Assembly: GCA_017557885.1 (NCBI GenBank)
Contig: JAFYXV010000002.1
Coordinates: 317,056 to 381,055 of the forward strand
DNA from: a bacterium
GTDB lineage: Bacteria; Auribacterota; UBA3054
DNA length: 64,000 nucleotides
Direction: 5' to 3'
Of this stretch, positions 25,285-34,583 are shown piece after piece. The translations under genes and the position numbers were made by a program. The notes under the pieces were generated by a model. It ran no database searches. It worked only from the letters and a program-made list of their open reading frames with translations, and was not told the DNA's origin. How positions within the stretch are numbered: position 1 is the stretch's first letter; every line of letters starts with the position of its first letter.

Positions 25285-26826
25285 TTATTTTACCATATCA
25301 CCCTGGCGAAGAGGGGGAATGGCGAAAACCAAAAGCGCCAGGATCCCCAGGATCACAACGCCTTTGTCGCCACAGGAGGTGTAGAAAGTTCTCCGCTGCG
25401 GAAAGACCGCCGCCTCGCAATCGAAAGTTCCGCCCACCATGACGCTCTTGCCGTCTATCGCGAAGCGGCCCTTTTCCCGGCCAAGGCGGTCCACCAGCGC
25501 CGTGACGCCGGTGTTGGAGGAGCGCAGAAGCTCTCTTCTGTTCTCCACCGCCCTGAAGCGGGCCAGAGCGGCGTGCTGGTAAGGTCCCGGAGAGTTAAAG
25601 AACCAACCGTCGTTGGTGATGTTGACAAGCAGCTCGGCGCCCTCCTCCGCGGCCTCCCTGGCCAAAGAGGGAAAGACGTCCTCAAAGCAAACGAGGGCGC
25701 CCAGCTTGATTAGCTCCTTGTCTTTTCTGAAATTTAAAACGTGGGAGCGCGTTCCGGGGGAATAGCTGCTGGCGATGGGCGTCAAAAGTTTTAAAAAGGG
25801 CAGGAAGCGCGCCAGGGGAACGTATTCCCCGAAGATGACCAGATGCTTCTTGTAGTAGCGTTCCCTGGGCATCATGGGAGCGTTGTCCAGAAGAGCCGCG
25901 GCGTTGAAGAACTCGATCTTCCCCTGGTCGTTCTTCTCCGCCCAGGTCAGGCCGCACAAAAGTGGCGTCTTTACTTCCTGACGGAAAGCGCGCAGTTTGT
26001 TGACCGCGGTGTTGGCATAATCGTTGTAAATTCCGGGAACGCCGGTCTCGGGCCAAAGGATGAGATCCGCTCTTTGCGAGGCTTCCTTGGTGGCCGCGAG
26101 ATAATCCTCAAGAGTCTGCTCGTCCCTTGCGGGGTCGTGCTTAAGATCCGGAGGAATGTTCAGCTGGATCATGGAGGCGCGGAAGGTTTTTTGAGGCTCT
26201 TCCCTATCCAGAGCGCATATCCTGAAAAAGCCGTAGGCGGCGATAAAAAGCCAAAGCAGAGCGGAGACTGCGAGGGGAACGTATCTGGTTTTCCTCCCGG
26301 ATACGACCAGCTCCGCTATGGCGCCGGAAATGAAGGCCAGGGCGAAGCTCAAAAAATGCGGGCCCAAAATATCCGCGATCTGGATTAAGACCGGACGGTC
26401 GTAAAGGGCGTAGCCCAGCAAAAGCCAGGGAAAGCCAGTGAAAAGGTACGAGACCGTCATCTCGAAGAAAAGATAGCCGAGAGCCAAAGCCAGAGCCATG
26501 GAAAAGCCTTTTCTCACAAGGAACATGGCGCCCAGGGTGAAAAGCGCGAAAAGGAAGGCGATGAAAGCGCACAAGGCCAGCATGCCGGCGCAGGTGACGT
26601 ATCCGATCCACCAAATACAGCCCACGTACCAAACGAAGCCCAGAAGGAAAGCCGCCAGGGCTTCGCCTTTCCACTCGTCCCTGAAGGAGCGCTCGCGCCT
26701 TTTCAAAAGCGCGCACCAAAAAGGCGCGAAGGCGATCGGCGAGAGGAAAAACAGATCGAACTTCGGGAAAGCCAGGATCAAAAAAAGCGCGCTGATCAGT
26801 GCGGATATCGGCAGTACGAAAATCAT
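25285..26826 (-). CDS. lnt: Apolipoprotein N-acyltransferase
   Basis: 513 residues from ATG 26826. Adds the third acyl chain to the N-terminal Cys of lipoproteins in the inner membrane. The N-terminal third has 6-7 membrane helices. The periplasmic nitrilase domain has the triad Glu (WPETGVPG), Lys (YYKKHLVIFGEYVP) and Cys (LVCFEDVFPSL). NITNDGWFFNSPGPYQH is a family block. A final membrane helix closes the protein. The start overlaps the lgt stop as ATGA (26823-26826). The lgt-lnt pairing fits the many lipoproteins encoded in the window. Confidence 0.94.
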   Translation of the reverse strand: MIFVLPISALISALFLILAFPKFDLFFLSPIAFAPFWCALLKRRERSFRDEWKGEALAAFLLGFVWYVGCIWWIGYVTCAGMLALCAFIAFLFALFTLGAMFLVRKGFSMALALALGYLFFEMTVSYLFTGFPWLLLGYALYDRPVLIQIADILGPHFLSFALAFISGAIAELVVSGRKTRYVPLAVSALLWLFIAAYGFFRICALDREEPQKTFRASMIQLNIPPDLKHDPARDEQTLEDYLAATKEASQRADLILWPETGVPGIYNDYANTAVNKLRAFRQEVKTPLLCGLTWAEKNDQGKIEFFNAAALLDNAPMMPRERYYKKHLVIFGEYVPLARFLPFLKLLTPIASSYSPGTRSHVLNFRKDKELIKLGALVCFEDVFPSLAREAAEEGAELLVNITNDGWFFNSPGPYQHAALARFRAVENRRELLRSSNTGVTALVDRLGREKGRFAIDGKSVMVGGTFDCEAAVFPQRRTFYTSCGDKGVVILGILALLVFAIPPLRQGDMVK

Positions 26827-27626
26827 TTTTCCTCTCTTTTGACGACTGGCTGCCTGGTGCTCCAATAAAGGATGGCCGCGCCGGCCAGCAGAGTCAGCAC
26901 GCTGTAGATCTGGCCTTTAGTCAGGCCGCAGAAACCCGCCAGGACTTTGTCCTCGGCCCGGAAGGGCTCAGTCAGTATGCGCAGTATCCCATAGGATATT
27001 CCGAAGACGCCGCTCAAAAAACCGTTGCGCCTGGGTTCCCGGGAGAAAAACCACATGATGAGAAGCAGCACCACGCCGTCGGTGAAAGCCTGGTAGAGCT
27101 GGACCGGATGCCTGGGAAGATCATCCACCTGCGGAAAGATGACGGCCCAGGGAACGTCCGTCACTTTGCCGTGCAGTTCCCCGTTGATGAAATTGGCCAG
27201 CCTGCCGAGGCCGAGGCCCGCGGTGCAAACAAGCGCGGTGTTGTCGAGAAGGTGCATGAAGGGGATCTTGATCTTGCGGGAGTAAAGGTAAAGGCCTGCG
27301 GCCGCCCCCAGCATGCCGCCGTGAAAACTCATGCCGCCTTCCCAGACTTTAATGATGTCCAGGGGATGGGTGAGAAAATAAGGCGCGTTGTACAAAAAGC
27401 AGTTGCCGAGCCTTCCGCCGATCAGTATCCCCAGGAAACCGTAGAAAGCCATGTCCTGGATGTTTTCTTTTTTGGGCAGCGCGAAAAGTCCCTTCTCCTG
27501 TCTTTTTCCCAGCCACCAGATGGCAATGAACAATCCCAGGACATACATCACGCCGTACCAGCGGATGGCCAGCGGTCCCAGGTTAATGAGCACGGGATCA
27601 AGATCGTGGACCCAGTAAGTCGTCAT
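26823..27626 (-). CDS. lgt: Prolipoprotein diacylglyceryl transferase
   Basis: 267 residues, seven membrane helices. Transfers diacylglycerol to the lipobox Cys, the first step of lipoprotein maturation. The Lgt signature GRLANFINGELHG is near residues 143-155, and SFHGGMLG and HPVQLYQA are further conserved blocks. It starts 4 bases after the stop of the response regulator gene and overlaps lnt by 4 bases. Confidence 0.95.
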   Translation of the reverse strand: MTTYWVHDLDPVLINLGPLAIRWYGVMYVLGLFIAIWWLGKRQEKGLFALPKKENIQDMAFYGFLGILIGGRLGNCFLYNAPYFLTHPLDIIKVWEGGMSFHGGMLGAAAGLYLYSRKIKIPFMHLLDNTALVCTAGLGLGRLANFINGELHGKVTDVPWAVIFPQVDDLPRHPVQLYQAFTDGVVLLLIMWFFSREPRRNGFLSGVFGISYGILRILTEPFRAEDKVLAGFCGLTKGQIYSVLTLLAGAAILYWSTRQPVVKREEK

Positions 27627-27630
27627 AATT

Positions 27631-29013
27631 TCATCCTTCTATCTGATATTCCTCAACCTTGCGGTAGATGGTCTTCAATCCGATGCCCAGCTCCTTGGCG
27701 GCCGCGGCCTTGTTGCCGTTGTGGCGCTTCAGGGCCGCCTCGATGGCTTTCTTCTCCATTTCTTTCAAGGAGAGCGGGGCTTCAAAATCAGGCGCGGGCT
27801 CCGGTGCGGTCTTGGCCCGGACGGAAGAGGGATCTCCCGCGGCGGCGCGGATCTCCTCCGGCAGGCAATCCAGGCCTATCTCCTCCGAGGGGAAAGCCAG
27901 CAGCGTGGCGTATTCCACAGCGTTCTTCAGCTGGCGGACATTGCCGGGCCAATCGTATTCCCGGAGCGCGGAAAGCGCTTCCTTCGAGAAGCCCGGAAGT
28001 TTCTTGGACATGTTTTCCGAGGATCTTATAAGGAAATGCTCCGCCAGCAGGATCACGTCGCCCTTCCTTTCCCTGAGAGGGGGAAGCTCGATGGAAAAAA
28101 CGCCGATCCTGTAGTAGAGGTCCGAGCGGAACAAGCCTTTTTCCATCCGCTCCTTGATGTCCGCGTTGGTGGCGCAAAGGATCCTGGCGTCGGCCTTGAT
28201 AGTCTGGGAGCCCCCCAGCCTGGTGAACTCGCCGTCCTGCAAAACTCTGAGAAGCTTGGCCTGAAGATTCGGCTTCATCTCGGCGATCTCGTCCATGAAG
28301 AGCGTGCCTCCGTCCGCCTGCTCGAACTTTCCCCTGCGCTGCCCCTCCGCTCCGGTGAAAGCGCCTTTCTCGTGTCCGAAAAGCTCGCTCTCCAATAAAT
28401 TTTCCGGAATGGCCGCGCAGTTGAGTTTGATAAAGGGCGCGTTGGCCCTGGGGCTGAGGGACTGGATGGCGGAAACCACCAGCTCTTTGCCGGTGCCGCT
28501 TTCTCCGGTCACCAAAACCGTGGTGTCGCTTGAGGCCACCTGGCGGATCTTGGCGAAGACTTCCTTCATGGCCGCCGACTCGCCTATGATGTTTCCGAAG
28601 GCGGAGCGCTCCAATCGCTCCTTGAGATCCCTGTTCTCCCGTTTCAGCGCCCCGTGCTGCAAAGCTTTTTCCACCAGGGCGAAAAGGCGCTGCCAGTCGA
28701 TGGGTTTCTCAACGAAGGAAAAGGCGCCCTTTTCCATGGCCAGGACCGCGTTGGAGACAGTGCCGTAGGCCGTCATCAAAATAATGGGGACTTCGTGGGC
28801 GAGCTTCTCCACCAGCTCCATGCCGTCCAAGCCCGGCATCTTTAGGTCCGTCAAAAGCAGATCGGGCTTCTTCTCCCGGGCCAGCTTCAAAGCCTCCAGG
28901 CCGTCGGAGGCTTCCAGGACCGCGAAGCCCCGGTCGCCGAATTCCTCCGCCAGAGTCTCCCGGACGATGTCTTCGTCCTCCGCTATCAGAATGAGATATT
29001 TTTTCTTATTCAT
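27631..29013 (-). CDS. NtrC-family sigma54-dependent response regulator
   Basis: 460 residues in the standard three-part plan. The receiver domain spans 1-120 with phospho-acceptor Asp56 (LLTDLKMPGLDG), acidic pocket EDED and conserved Lys in FVEKP. The AAA+ domain has Walker A GESGTGKE, the sigma54-contact motif GAFTGA, and Walker B GGTLFMDEIAEM. A Fis-type helix-turn-helix ends the protein (NKAAAAKELGIGLKTIYRKV). It is the partner of the kinase that overlaps it by 8 bases upstream. Targets are unknown, and no -24/-12 promoter was identified in the window by eye. The adjacent lgt-lnt genes suggest an envelope role, by inference. Confidence 0.93.
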   Translation of the reverse strand: MNKKKYLILIAEDEDIVRETLAEEFGDRGFAVLEASDGLEALKLAREKKPDLLLTDLKMPGLDGMELVEKLAHEVPIILMTAYGTVSNAVLAMEKGAFSFVEKPIDWQRLFALVEKALQHGALKRENRDLKERLERSAFGNIIGESAAMKEVFAKIRQVASSDTTVLVTGESGTGKELVVSAIQSLSPRANAPFIKLNCAAIPENLLESELFGHEKGAFTGAEGQRRGKFEQADGGTLFMDEIAEMKPNLQAKLLRVLQDGEFTRLGGSQTIKADARILCATNADIKERMEKGLFRSDLYYRIGVFSIELPPLRERKGDVILLAEHFLIRSSENMSKKLPGFSKEALSALREYDWPGNVRQLKNAVEYATLLAFPSEEIGLDCLPEEIRAAAGDPSSVRAKTAPEPAPDFEAPLSLKEMEKKAIEAALKRHNGNKAAAAKELGIGLKTIYRKVEEYQIEG

Positions 29014-30331
29014 TTTCGTCCTTCTGCTTCAAGGGAAAGCGCAAAACAAAAAGGCAGCCTTCCGGCGTGTCCGCAAGCTCCAGGCGGCCGCCGTGCTCCA
29101 GGGCGGCTTTTTTCGCCACCGCCAGCCCCAATCCGACGCCGCTCTTCTTGGTGGTGTAAAAGGCCTCGAAGATCTTTTCCCTTTTGTCCTGCGGGATGCC
29201 CGGGCCGTTGTCCCTGACGCTCAGGAGTATCTCGCCGCCTTTCTGCAGGGCCGAGAGCTCCACCTTTGCGCCCGGCGCGCCTTTCACAGCCTCCAGGGCG
29301 TTCCACATCAAATTGGTGAGAGCGTGGCGCAGGCTGCTCTCGCAGGCCCTCACGCTGCGCAAATTCTCGCCCGCCGAGAAGACGACCTCCACGCCGTCTT
29401 TCCCGCCGGCCTCCTGGAAAAACTGGCCCAGCTCGTTGACAAGGGCCGTGAGGTTCATTTCCTTCAGGGTGAAATTCGACTGCCCGGCGTAATTCAAAAA
29501 GGCCGCCAGCATCTCCCCGGAAGCCGCGGCTTCCTTCTCGATCCTTTCCAGCTTCCTCAGCTGGCTCTCCCGGGCCCCGCTTTCCTTGAGGCTCTCATAG
29601 AGAAGCTGGGAATTCAATGTGATGCCGTTCAGGGAATTTTTGACCTCGTGGGCCAAGCCGGCGCTCACCGCCGCCAGCTCCTGCTTTCTCAGGTCGTTTT
29701 CCCGCTTGAGCAGATTTTCCCTGGCGCTTTTGGAATTGCGCAAGATCTTGAAGATGCAGAAGAGAAAAAGCAGAAGATCCGCGCAAAGCGTTAGGAAGAT
29801 ATGGCTCCTTTTGACCAGGCCGATCCTCAGGGGCCAGATGTGCTCCTTCCGGGGCTTCAGGCTGATGGTCAGCGCGCCCCAGATCTGATCGTAATTCGCC
29901 AGCGGAGCCGTTATCATGATCCTGGTCTGATCCCCGCTGCCGGCGATCTTCTGGTAGTTCTCGCCCTTCAGGGCCCCGCTTTGGCTGAGGGTGAGGGGAA
30001 CGGTCTCGCCCAGCATGTTCTCGTCGCTGTGCAAAATGACCAGCCCGCTCAGGGAAACGACTTCCACGAAGGTTATCCCCTGCCGCTGAAGGCTGGCGCC
30101 GTTTATCTCCATCTCCTGCTGCAGAAGCCCCAGTTCTCCCCTGGTGGTCATCTCGTGCTGGCAGGCTTTGACCCAGGTGGCGGCGGTGGCGGCGTAGCTG
30201 GCGTTCAATTCCCTGGCCACCGCGGTGAGGAAAACAAAGCTCAGCAGCACTCCGGCCAGAAAAGCCAAAAGCCCTGAGAGCCCCAGGTAGAAGACGGTCT
30301 TCCAATATAAATTTTTCCCTTCCGCTGTCAT
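29006..30331 (-). CDS. Membrane sensor histidine kinase
   Basis: 441 residues. Transmembrane helix about 14-37, an extracytoplasmic sensor of about 135 residues, and a second helix about 176-197. Then the HisKA domain with His228 (GLAHEVKNSLNGI) and the ATPase domain with N box (HALTNLMWNALEAV), DNGPGIP, and G2-like SGVGLGLAVAKK. It fits the NtrB/ZraS-like partner class for NtrC regulators. The last 8 bases overlap the regulator gene, so they are coupled. The sensor domain contains no recognised ligand motif. Confidence 0.92.
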   Translation of the reverse strand: MTAEGKNLYWKTVFYLGLSGLLAFLAGVLLSFVFLTAVARELNASYAATAATWVKACQHEMTTRGELGLLQQEMEINGASLQRQGITFVEVVSLSGLVILHSDENMLGETVPLTLSQSGALKGENYQKIAGSGDQTRIMITAPLANYDQIWGALTISLKPRKEHIWPLRIGLVKRSHIFLTLCADLLLFLFCIFKILRNSKSARENLLKRENDLRKQELAAVSAGLAHEVKNSLNGITLNSQLLYESLKESGARESQLRKLERIEKEAAASGEMLAAFLNYAGQSNFTLKEMNLTALVNELGQFFQEAGGKDGVEVVFSAGENLRSVRACESSLRHALTNLMWNALEAVKGAPGAKVELSALQKGGEILLSVRDNGPGIPQDKREKIFEAFYTTKKSGVGLGLAVAKKAALEHGGRLELADTPEGCLFVLRFPLKQKDENE

Positions 30332-30340
30332 GATTTAAAA

Positions 30341-30982
30341 TCAGGGTATCACGAAGAAAAAGATGCTCAAATACTGGCAGATCGCGCCCACGAGGACGAA
30401 GACATGCCAGACGGCGTGCAGGTAGGGCCTGTCGTCGAAAACATAAAAGAGAGCGCCCAGAGTGTAGGCCACACCTCCCGCCACCAGAAAAATAATTCCG
30501 CCCATGGGCAGGCGGTCGAACATGGGCTTGGCGGCGATGACGATTATCCAGCCCATCAGGATGTAAAGGACCGTGGACATCAGCGGCCAGCGGTTGATGA
30601 AAAAGATCTTCTGAACGATGCCCAGAATGGCCAATCCCCAGACGACGCCGAAGATCGACCAGCCCCACTCCGGAGGCAGGACCGCCAGGGTAAAAGGCGT
30701 GTAGGTGCCCGCTATGACCAGATAGATGGCGCAGTGGTCGAAAACTCTCAAAGTCTTCTTGGCCGCGCCTTCCGGCAGGGAGTGGTAAACGGTGGACATC
30801 AAAAACATCAGCCACAAGGTCGCCCCGTAAATGGAGCAGCTGACGATATGCCGCGCCGTGCCGTGGCAGGAGGAAAACACCACGAGAAGGACCAATCCGG
30901 CGATGGCCAGAAGGGAGCCGACGGCGTGGGTGGCGACGTTGGCGATGACCTCTCCTTTGCTAGCCTTCCTGGAGGTGCTCAT
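30341..30982 (-). CDS. Hemolysin III family membrane protein
   Basis: 213 residues with seven hydrophobic helices, the PAQR/HlyIII layout. Conserved histidines and motifs are STVYHSLPE, FDHCAIYLVIAGTYTPF and the C-terminal HAVWHVFVLVGA, which in related receptors bind zinc. Bacterial members are annotated as hemolysin III or TrhA, but most have a membrane-homeostasis role rather than haemolysis. It lies 9 bases upstream of the kinase, and its start abuts the stop of the preceding membrane protein gene. Confidence 0.88.
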   Translation of the reverse strand: MSTSRKASKGEVIANVATHAVGSLLAIAGLVLLVVFSSCHGTARHIVSCSIYGATLWLMFLMSTVYHSLPEGAAKKTLRVFDHCAIYLVIAGTYTPFTLAVLPPEWGWSIFGVVWGLAILGIVQKIFFINRWPLMSTVLYILMGWIIVIAAKPMFDRLPMGGIIFLVAGGVAYTLGALFYVFDDRPYLHAVWHVFVLVGAICQYLSIFFFVIP

Positions 30983-32359
30983 TCACGCCTCCTTGGGGGC
31001 GTTCCTGGAGACGCGCAGACTTTTTTTCGCGCCCCTCGTGAAGACATACGCCCGCGCCATCACTGCCAGGGCGCACAAAAGCAGGAAAAAGAGCATGCCG
31101 AAATGGAAGAACCGCCAGGGCCACTTGGCCCATTCCGGGCTCCGGCCGCCGTAGCGTCTGAGATCCAGATAATATTCGGGAGCGTTGGGCTGCCTTTCCA
31201 GGCGGTAGCAGACGTCGCCGTCGTAGGCCGCGAAAAGCGAGCTGCCGTCGGTGAAAGTCCAGGAAGCGAAGGCGCAGCTGCCGGTGCCGACGATTTCCGG
31301 AGGACCGAGATGCCTGGTCAGCTCCATAAAAGAGCTCTCCTCCAGAGAGACGCTGCCCAGAGCCGAGACCCGGCATTTCTCCCTGGGGCGGGTGTAAGCC
31401 TCGCCTTTAACTAAAGAATCCAAAAAGCAGGAGGAAAGGCTGCATTTGCCCGCAAGGGGCAGCGTGTTCCAGGCCGCGCCTTCCCTTATTACGATGCGCA
31501 TTTGCCCCTTGGAAAAGATCCGGCCGCCGCCGAATCTCAAAAGCGTGCCGGCGCTCAAGGGCGGCGTCATCACTTCCAGCGTCTCCACCAGGTCGCTCTC
31601 CGGCGTGGCGAAAGTCAAAGCGGGATTCTGTTTCTCCGCGGAAGCGGAAAGCGCGCCGAAAAGAAAAACCGCCAGGACCGCCGCAAGATTATCCCTGACG
31701 AAGCGGTAAAGGGAGCCGCTGTGCCAAAGCCAGACCAGCGAGATCACTATCAGGGAGAAGAAGAAAGCGTAGAGCCCGGAAAGAAGCTGGGTATAGCGTC
31801 CCAAAAAAGCGTTGCGGGCGCCGACTTCCTTGGCCGTCAGCCAAAGGGAACCCTCGAATTCCGCGCCAGGGCTCCTGACGCCGATCTCCCAGTCGTAAGT
31901 CTGTCCCGGCAAAACGCCCTTCTGCCCCTCCGCCAGAAAAAAGGGCCCCTTGGTCACGTCGATCTTCTTAAGCTCCTCCTCGTTCTCCAGAATGAAGGTG
32001 AAGGTCAGCCCCAAGGCCGGCTCGAAACCGAAGGCCTTTACCGTCGCCGCATCCTTGAAAGCCACCAAGCGCTCCAGGCAGAGCTCCTGGGTGCCGGGCT
32101 CCGTGACTCTGACCCAAAGCTCACCTTCCTTGGGAATGCCGGAGGGCGCAGCCATGGCCAGCGTCAGGCCCCAGGGAACGGAAAAAGCGGCGGTGACGTT
32201 GGTGGTGAATTCTTCCTTCAGCGAGAAATTGCCCAAAAAGATCCCCGACTCCTGAGTGCAGGCGGACACGCCGCCCTTGGGGGAGAAAGCGCGCCGCAGG
32301 GGGAAGAAAAGCCCCAGGGTCAAAGCGGCGACAGCGAGTATAAATAAAAGTTTGTTCAT
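30983..32359 (-). CDS. Membrane protein of unknown function
   Basis: 458 residues. The N-terminal hydrophobic segment (LLFILAVAALTLGLFFPL) is followed by an exported beta-rich domain (about 25-190), a central pair of membrane segments (about 198-245), a second exported domain of about 160 residues with several cysteines, and a C-terminal helix (FHFGMLFFLLLCALAVMARAY) with a basic tail. No family was recognised. It opens the run that continues with hemolysin III, the two-component system, lgt and lnt, with no gap. A TATAAT (minus strand, 32370-32375) lies about 11-16 bases before its ATG. Confidence 0.6.
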   Translation of the reverse strand: MNKLLFILAVAALTLGLFFPLRRAFSPKGGVSACTQESGIFLGNFSLKEEFTTNVTAAFSVPWGLTLAMAAPSGIPKEGELWVRVTEPGTQELCLERLVAFKDAATVKAFGFEPALGLTFTFILENEEELKKIDVTKGPFFLAEGQKGVLPGQTYDWEIGVRSPGAEFEGSLWLTAKEVGARNAFLGRYTQLLSGLYAFFFSLIVISLVWLWHSGSLYRFVRDNLAAVLAVFLFGALSASAEKQNPALTFATPESDLVETLEVMTPPLSAGTLLRFGGGRIFSKGQMRIVIREGAAWNTLPLAGKCSLSSCFLDSLVKGEAYTRPREKCRVSALGSVSLEESSFMELTRHLGPPEIVGTGSCAFASWTFTDGSSLFAAYDGDVCYRLERQPNAPEYYLDLRRYGGRSPEWAKWPWRFFHFGMLFFLLLCALAVMARAYVFTRGAKKSLRVSRNAPKEA

Positions 32360-32446
32360 ATCTTTTTATTATACTGTTTTTTACCCCGAACCGCTCCTTA
32401 AAGCCCACCCCGGCCCGCGAAGGTCCCCGCCGCCCCCTTTGAAAGC

Positions 32447-32481
32447 AAAAAAATAAGCCCTCCAAAAAAGAGGGCTTATTT
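32447..32481 (-). terminator. Terminator after tRNA-Asp
   Basis: A 12-bp perfect stem AAATAAGCCCTC/GAGGGCTTATTT (32451-32462, 32470-32481) is followed on the minus strand by a T run. Confidence 0.93.
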
Positions 32482-32488
32482 AAATGAG

Positions 32489-32565
32489 TGGCGCGAGAGA
32501 CGAGACTTGAACTCGCAACCTCCGCCGTGACAGGGCGGCGCTCTAACCAGTTGAGCTACTCCCGC
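32489..32565 (-). tRNA. tRNA-Asp (anticodon GTC)
   Basis: On the minus strand: acceptor GCGGGAG/CTCTCGC with one G-U pair, D-arm GCTCAACTGGTTAGAGC, anticodon stem CCGCC/GGCGG with loop CTGTCAC (anticodon GTC) and T-arm GCGAGTTCAAGTCTCGT. Discriminator G and an encoded CCA. Confidence 0.96.
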
Positions 32566-32587
32566 GCTTTCTCAGTGTGTGGAGAAG

Positions 32588-32616
32588 ATTATAGTGATTT
32601 GACTTTTAAAAGTCAA
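32588..32616 (-). promoter_or_regulatory. tRNA-Asp promoter
   Basis: On the minus strand TTGACT (32611-32616) and TATAAT (32588-32593) are exactly 17 bases apart, 22 bases before the tRNA 5' end. Confidence 0.88.
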
Positions 32617-32651
32617 GGCTATCTTCCCCTGAAAAGACGGCCGAAAGAGGC

Positions 32652-34421
32652 TTACTTGTCTTTGCGCTGAATGACGGCGTTCAGGTCGATGCCGGAAGTG
32701 AAGGGCTCCTTGGGTTCGTTGCTGACAGGAGCTTCTTCCTCGGCGGGCTTCTCTTCCGGTTCGGGGGCCGGAGCGGTCTCGCGCTCGTATTCCTTCAGGC
32801 TGACGGCGATCTTGCGGTCAGTCGGGTCGATCCTGACGATCTTGCCGGTGACTTCCTGTCCGACCTGGACCACTTCCTTCACGTTCTGGACCTGATTCTG
32901 GCTCAGCTCGGAAATGTGGATGAGGCCTTCGATGTCGTTGTCAAGCTGAATGAAGGCGCCGAAAGTCGTAAGGTTCGTGATCTTGCCGGTGACGGTGTCG
33001 CCTTCGCGATAATGATCGTAGATGTGATCCCAGGGATCTTCCGTGAGCTGCTTCAGGCCCAGGGCGATCTTGCGGTCTTCCGTGTTGATGTTCAGAACCA
33101 CCGCTTCCACGGTCTCGCCCTTCTTCAAAACTTCGGAAGGATGATTGATCTTGCGGGTCCAGGACATATCGGAGACATGGATGAGGCCGTCGATGCCGTC
33201 TTCCAGTTCCACAAAGGCGCCGTAAACGGTGAGGTTGCGGACCACGCCTTTGATCTTGCCGCCGATGGGATAACGCTCGTTGATGGTTTCCCAGGGGTTG
33301 CTATGCGTCTGGCGGAGGCCCAGGGAGATCTTCTGATCGTCGGTGTCGATGGAGAGAACGGCCGCTTTGACGACGTCGCCCACCTGGACGAATTCAGAGG
33401 GATGATTGACCTTGCGGGTCCAACTGAACTCGGAGATATGGATGAGGCCTTCCAGGCCTTCTTCCAATTCCACGAAAGCGCCGTAGGGCAGCAGATTGAC
33501 GACTTTGCCTTCCACCACGGTGCCGGCGGGATACTTCTTGTCCACATCCAGCCAGGGGTTCGGGGTCATCTGCTTGATGCCCAGGGAAACGCGTTCCTTC
33601 TCATAGTCGATGCCGATGATCATGACGTCGATCTCTTTGCCGACTTCCAGGATCTCGGAAGGATGATTGATGCGGCCCCAGCGCATATCGGTGAGGTGCA
33701 AGAGACCGTCGATGCCGGAAAGATCCACGAAAGCGCCGAAGTCGGTGATGTTCTTGACAACGCCTTTCCTGACGTCGCCGACCTTGACCTGATCCAGGAA
33801 GGTGCGGCGCTTGAGGGAGCGCTCTTCGTCCAGAAGCTCGCGGCGGGAGACCACCACGTTCTTGCGTTCGTAGTTGACTTTGATGACCTTGACTTCCAGT
33901 TCCTGGCCGATGTAGTCGTCGATGTTCTTGGTGTTCTGGAGAGAGAGCTGGCTGGCGGGCAGGAAAGCTTCGATGCCGATGTCCACCATAAGGCCGCCTT
34001 TGACTTTCCTTCTGACGATGCCTTTGACGGGTTTGCCGTCTTTGCAGGCTTCCAGAGTTTCGTCCCAGGAGCGCTGACGGTCAGCCTCGGCCTTGGAAAG
34101 GCGGATGTTGCCGTGTTCGTCTTCTTTGCTGACCAGGAATACGTCTACCGTATCGCCGATGGCCAGATCCGGTGTATCTTCAAACTCTTCGCGGGGCAGA
34201 ACGCCCTCGGATTTATAACCGACGTTGACGATGACGTGGGTCGGGGTGATGTTCACCACTCTGCCCTGGATGATGGTGTTTTCCGTAACGGAACGGAAAG
34301 TGCCGTCATACATGGAGCTCATGCTGTCGTCGGAGACGTTTTCGTAGTTGGATTCCTTAATACCGTACTGAGCCAGATCGATCTTAAGGTCTTCCATTTC
34401 TTCAAAGGGATTTTGATTCAT
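32652..34421 (-). CDS. rpsA: 30S ribosomal protein S1
   Basis: 589 residues with six S1 OB-fold repeats, the full E. coli-like arrangement. Repeats 3-6 are the most regular, each with a GAFV(D/E)L or GAFIQL core, then GL(I/L)H and a SWTRKINHPSE-like element. It delivers mRNA to the 30S subunit. The acidic, Pro/Glu-rich tail (residues about 545-580) is poorly conserved. It has its own promoter about 67-95 bases upstream, after the nhaC terminator. Confidence 0.95.
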   Translation of the reverse strand: MNQNPFEEMEDLKIDLAQYGIKESNYENVSDDSMSSMYDGTFRSVTENTIIQGRVVNITPTHVIVNVGYKSEGVLPREEFEDTPDLAIGDTVDVFLVSKEDEHGNIRLSKAEADRQRSWDETLEACKDGKPVKGIVRRKVKGGLMVDIGIEAFLPASQLSLQNTKNIDDYIGQELEVKVIKVNYERKNVVVSRRELLDEERSLKRRTFLDQVKVGDVRKGVVKNITDFGAFVDLSGIDGLLHLTDMRWGRINHPSEILEVGKEIDVMIIGIDYEKERVSLGIKQMTPNPWLDVDKKYPAGTVVEGKVVNLLPYGAFVELEEGLEGLIHISEFSWTRKVNHPSEFVQVGDVVKAAVLSIDTDDQKISLGLRQTHSNPWETINERYPIGGKIKGVVRNLTVYGAFVELEDGIDGLIHVSDMSWTRKINHPSEVLKKGETVEAVVLNINTEDRKIALGLKQLTEDPWDHIYDHYREGDTVTGKITNLTTFGAFIQLDNDIEGLIHISELSQNQVQNVKEVVQVGQEVTGKIVRIDPTDRKIAVSLKEYERETAPAPEPEEKPAEEEAPVSNEPKEPFTSGIDLNAVIQRKDK

Positions 34422-34487
34422 AGTTTTTGGGGGTTGTGTTGTTAAGTTAATTCATGGACATATTTCCACTAGTTAAGTCAGGTAGAT

Positions 34488-34516
34488 AGGATACCATAAG
34501 CGAACTTAAAACTCAA
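34488..34516 (-). promoter_or_regulatory. rpsA promoter
   Basis: On the minus strand TTGAGT (34511-34516) and TATCCT (34488-34493) with a 17-base spacer. The -35 overlaps the T-rich tail of the nhaC terminator. The leader is about 60 bases. Confidence 0.65.
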
Positions 34517-34540
34517 GGGGGAGGAAAAACTCCCTCCCCC
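34509..34540 (-). terminator. Terminator of the antiporter gene
   Basis: On the minus strand GGGGGAG pairs with CTCCCCC (arms 34534-34540 and 34517-34523), followed by TTGAGTTTT. Confidence 0.75.
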
Positions 34541-34583
34541 TGGCGAAAAAGCAAGGCCGGCGCCGGCCCTGATCCGGCGGCGG

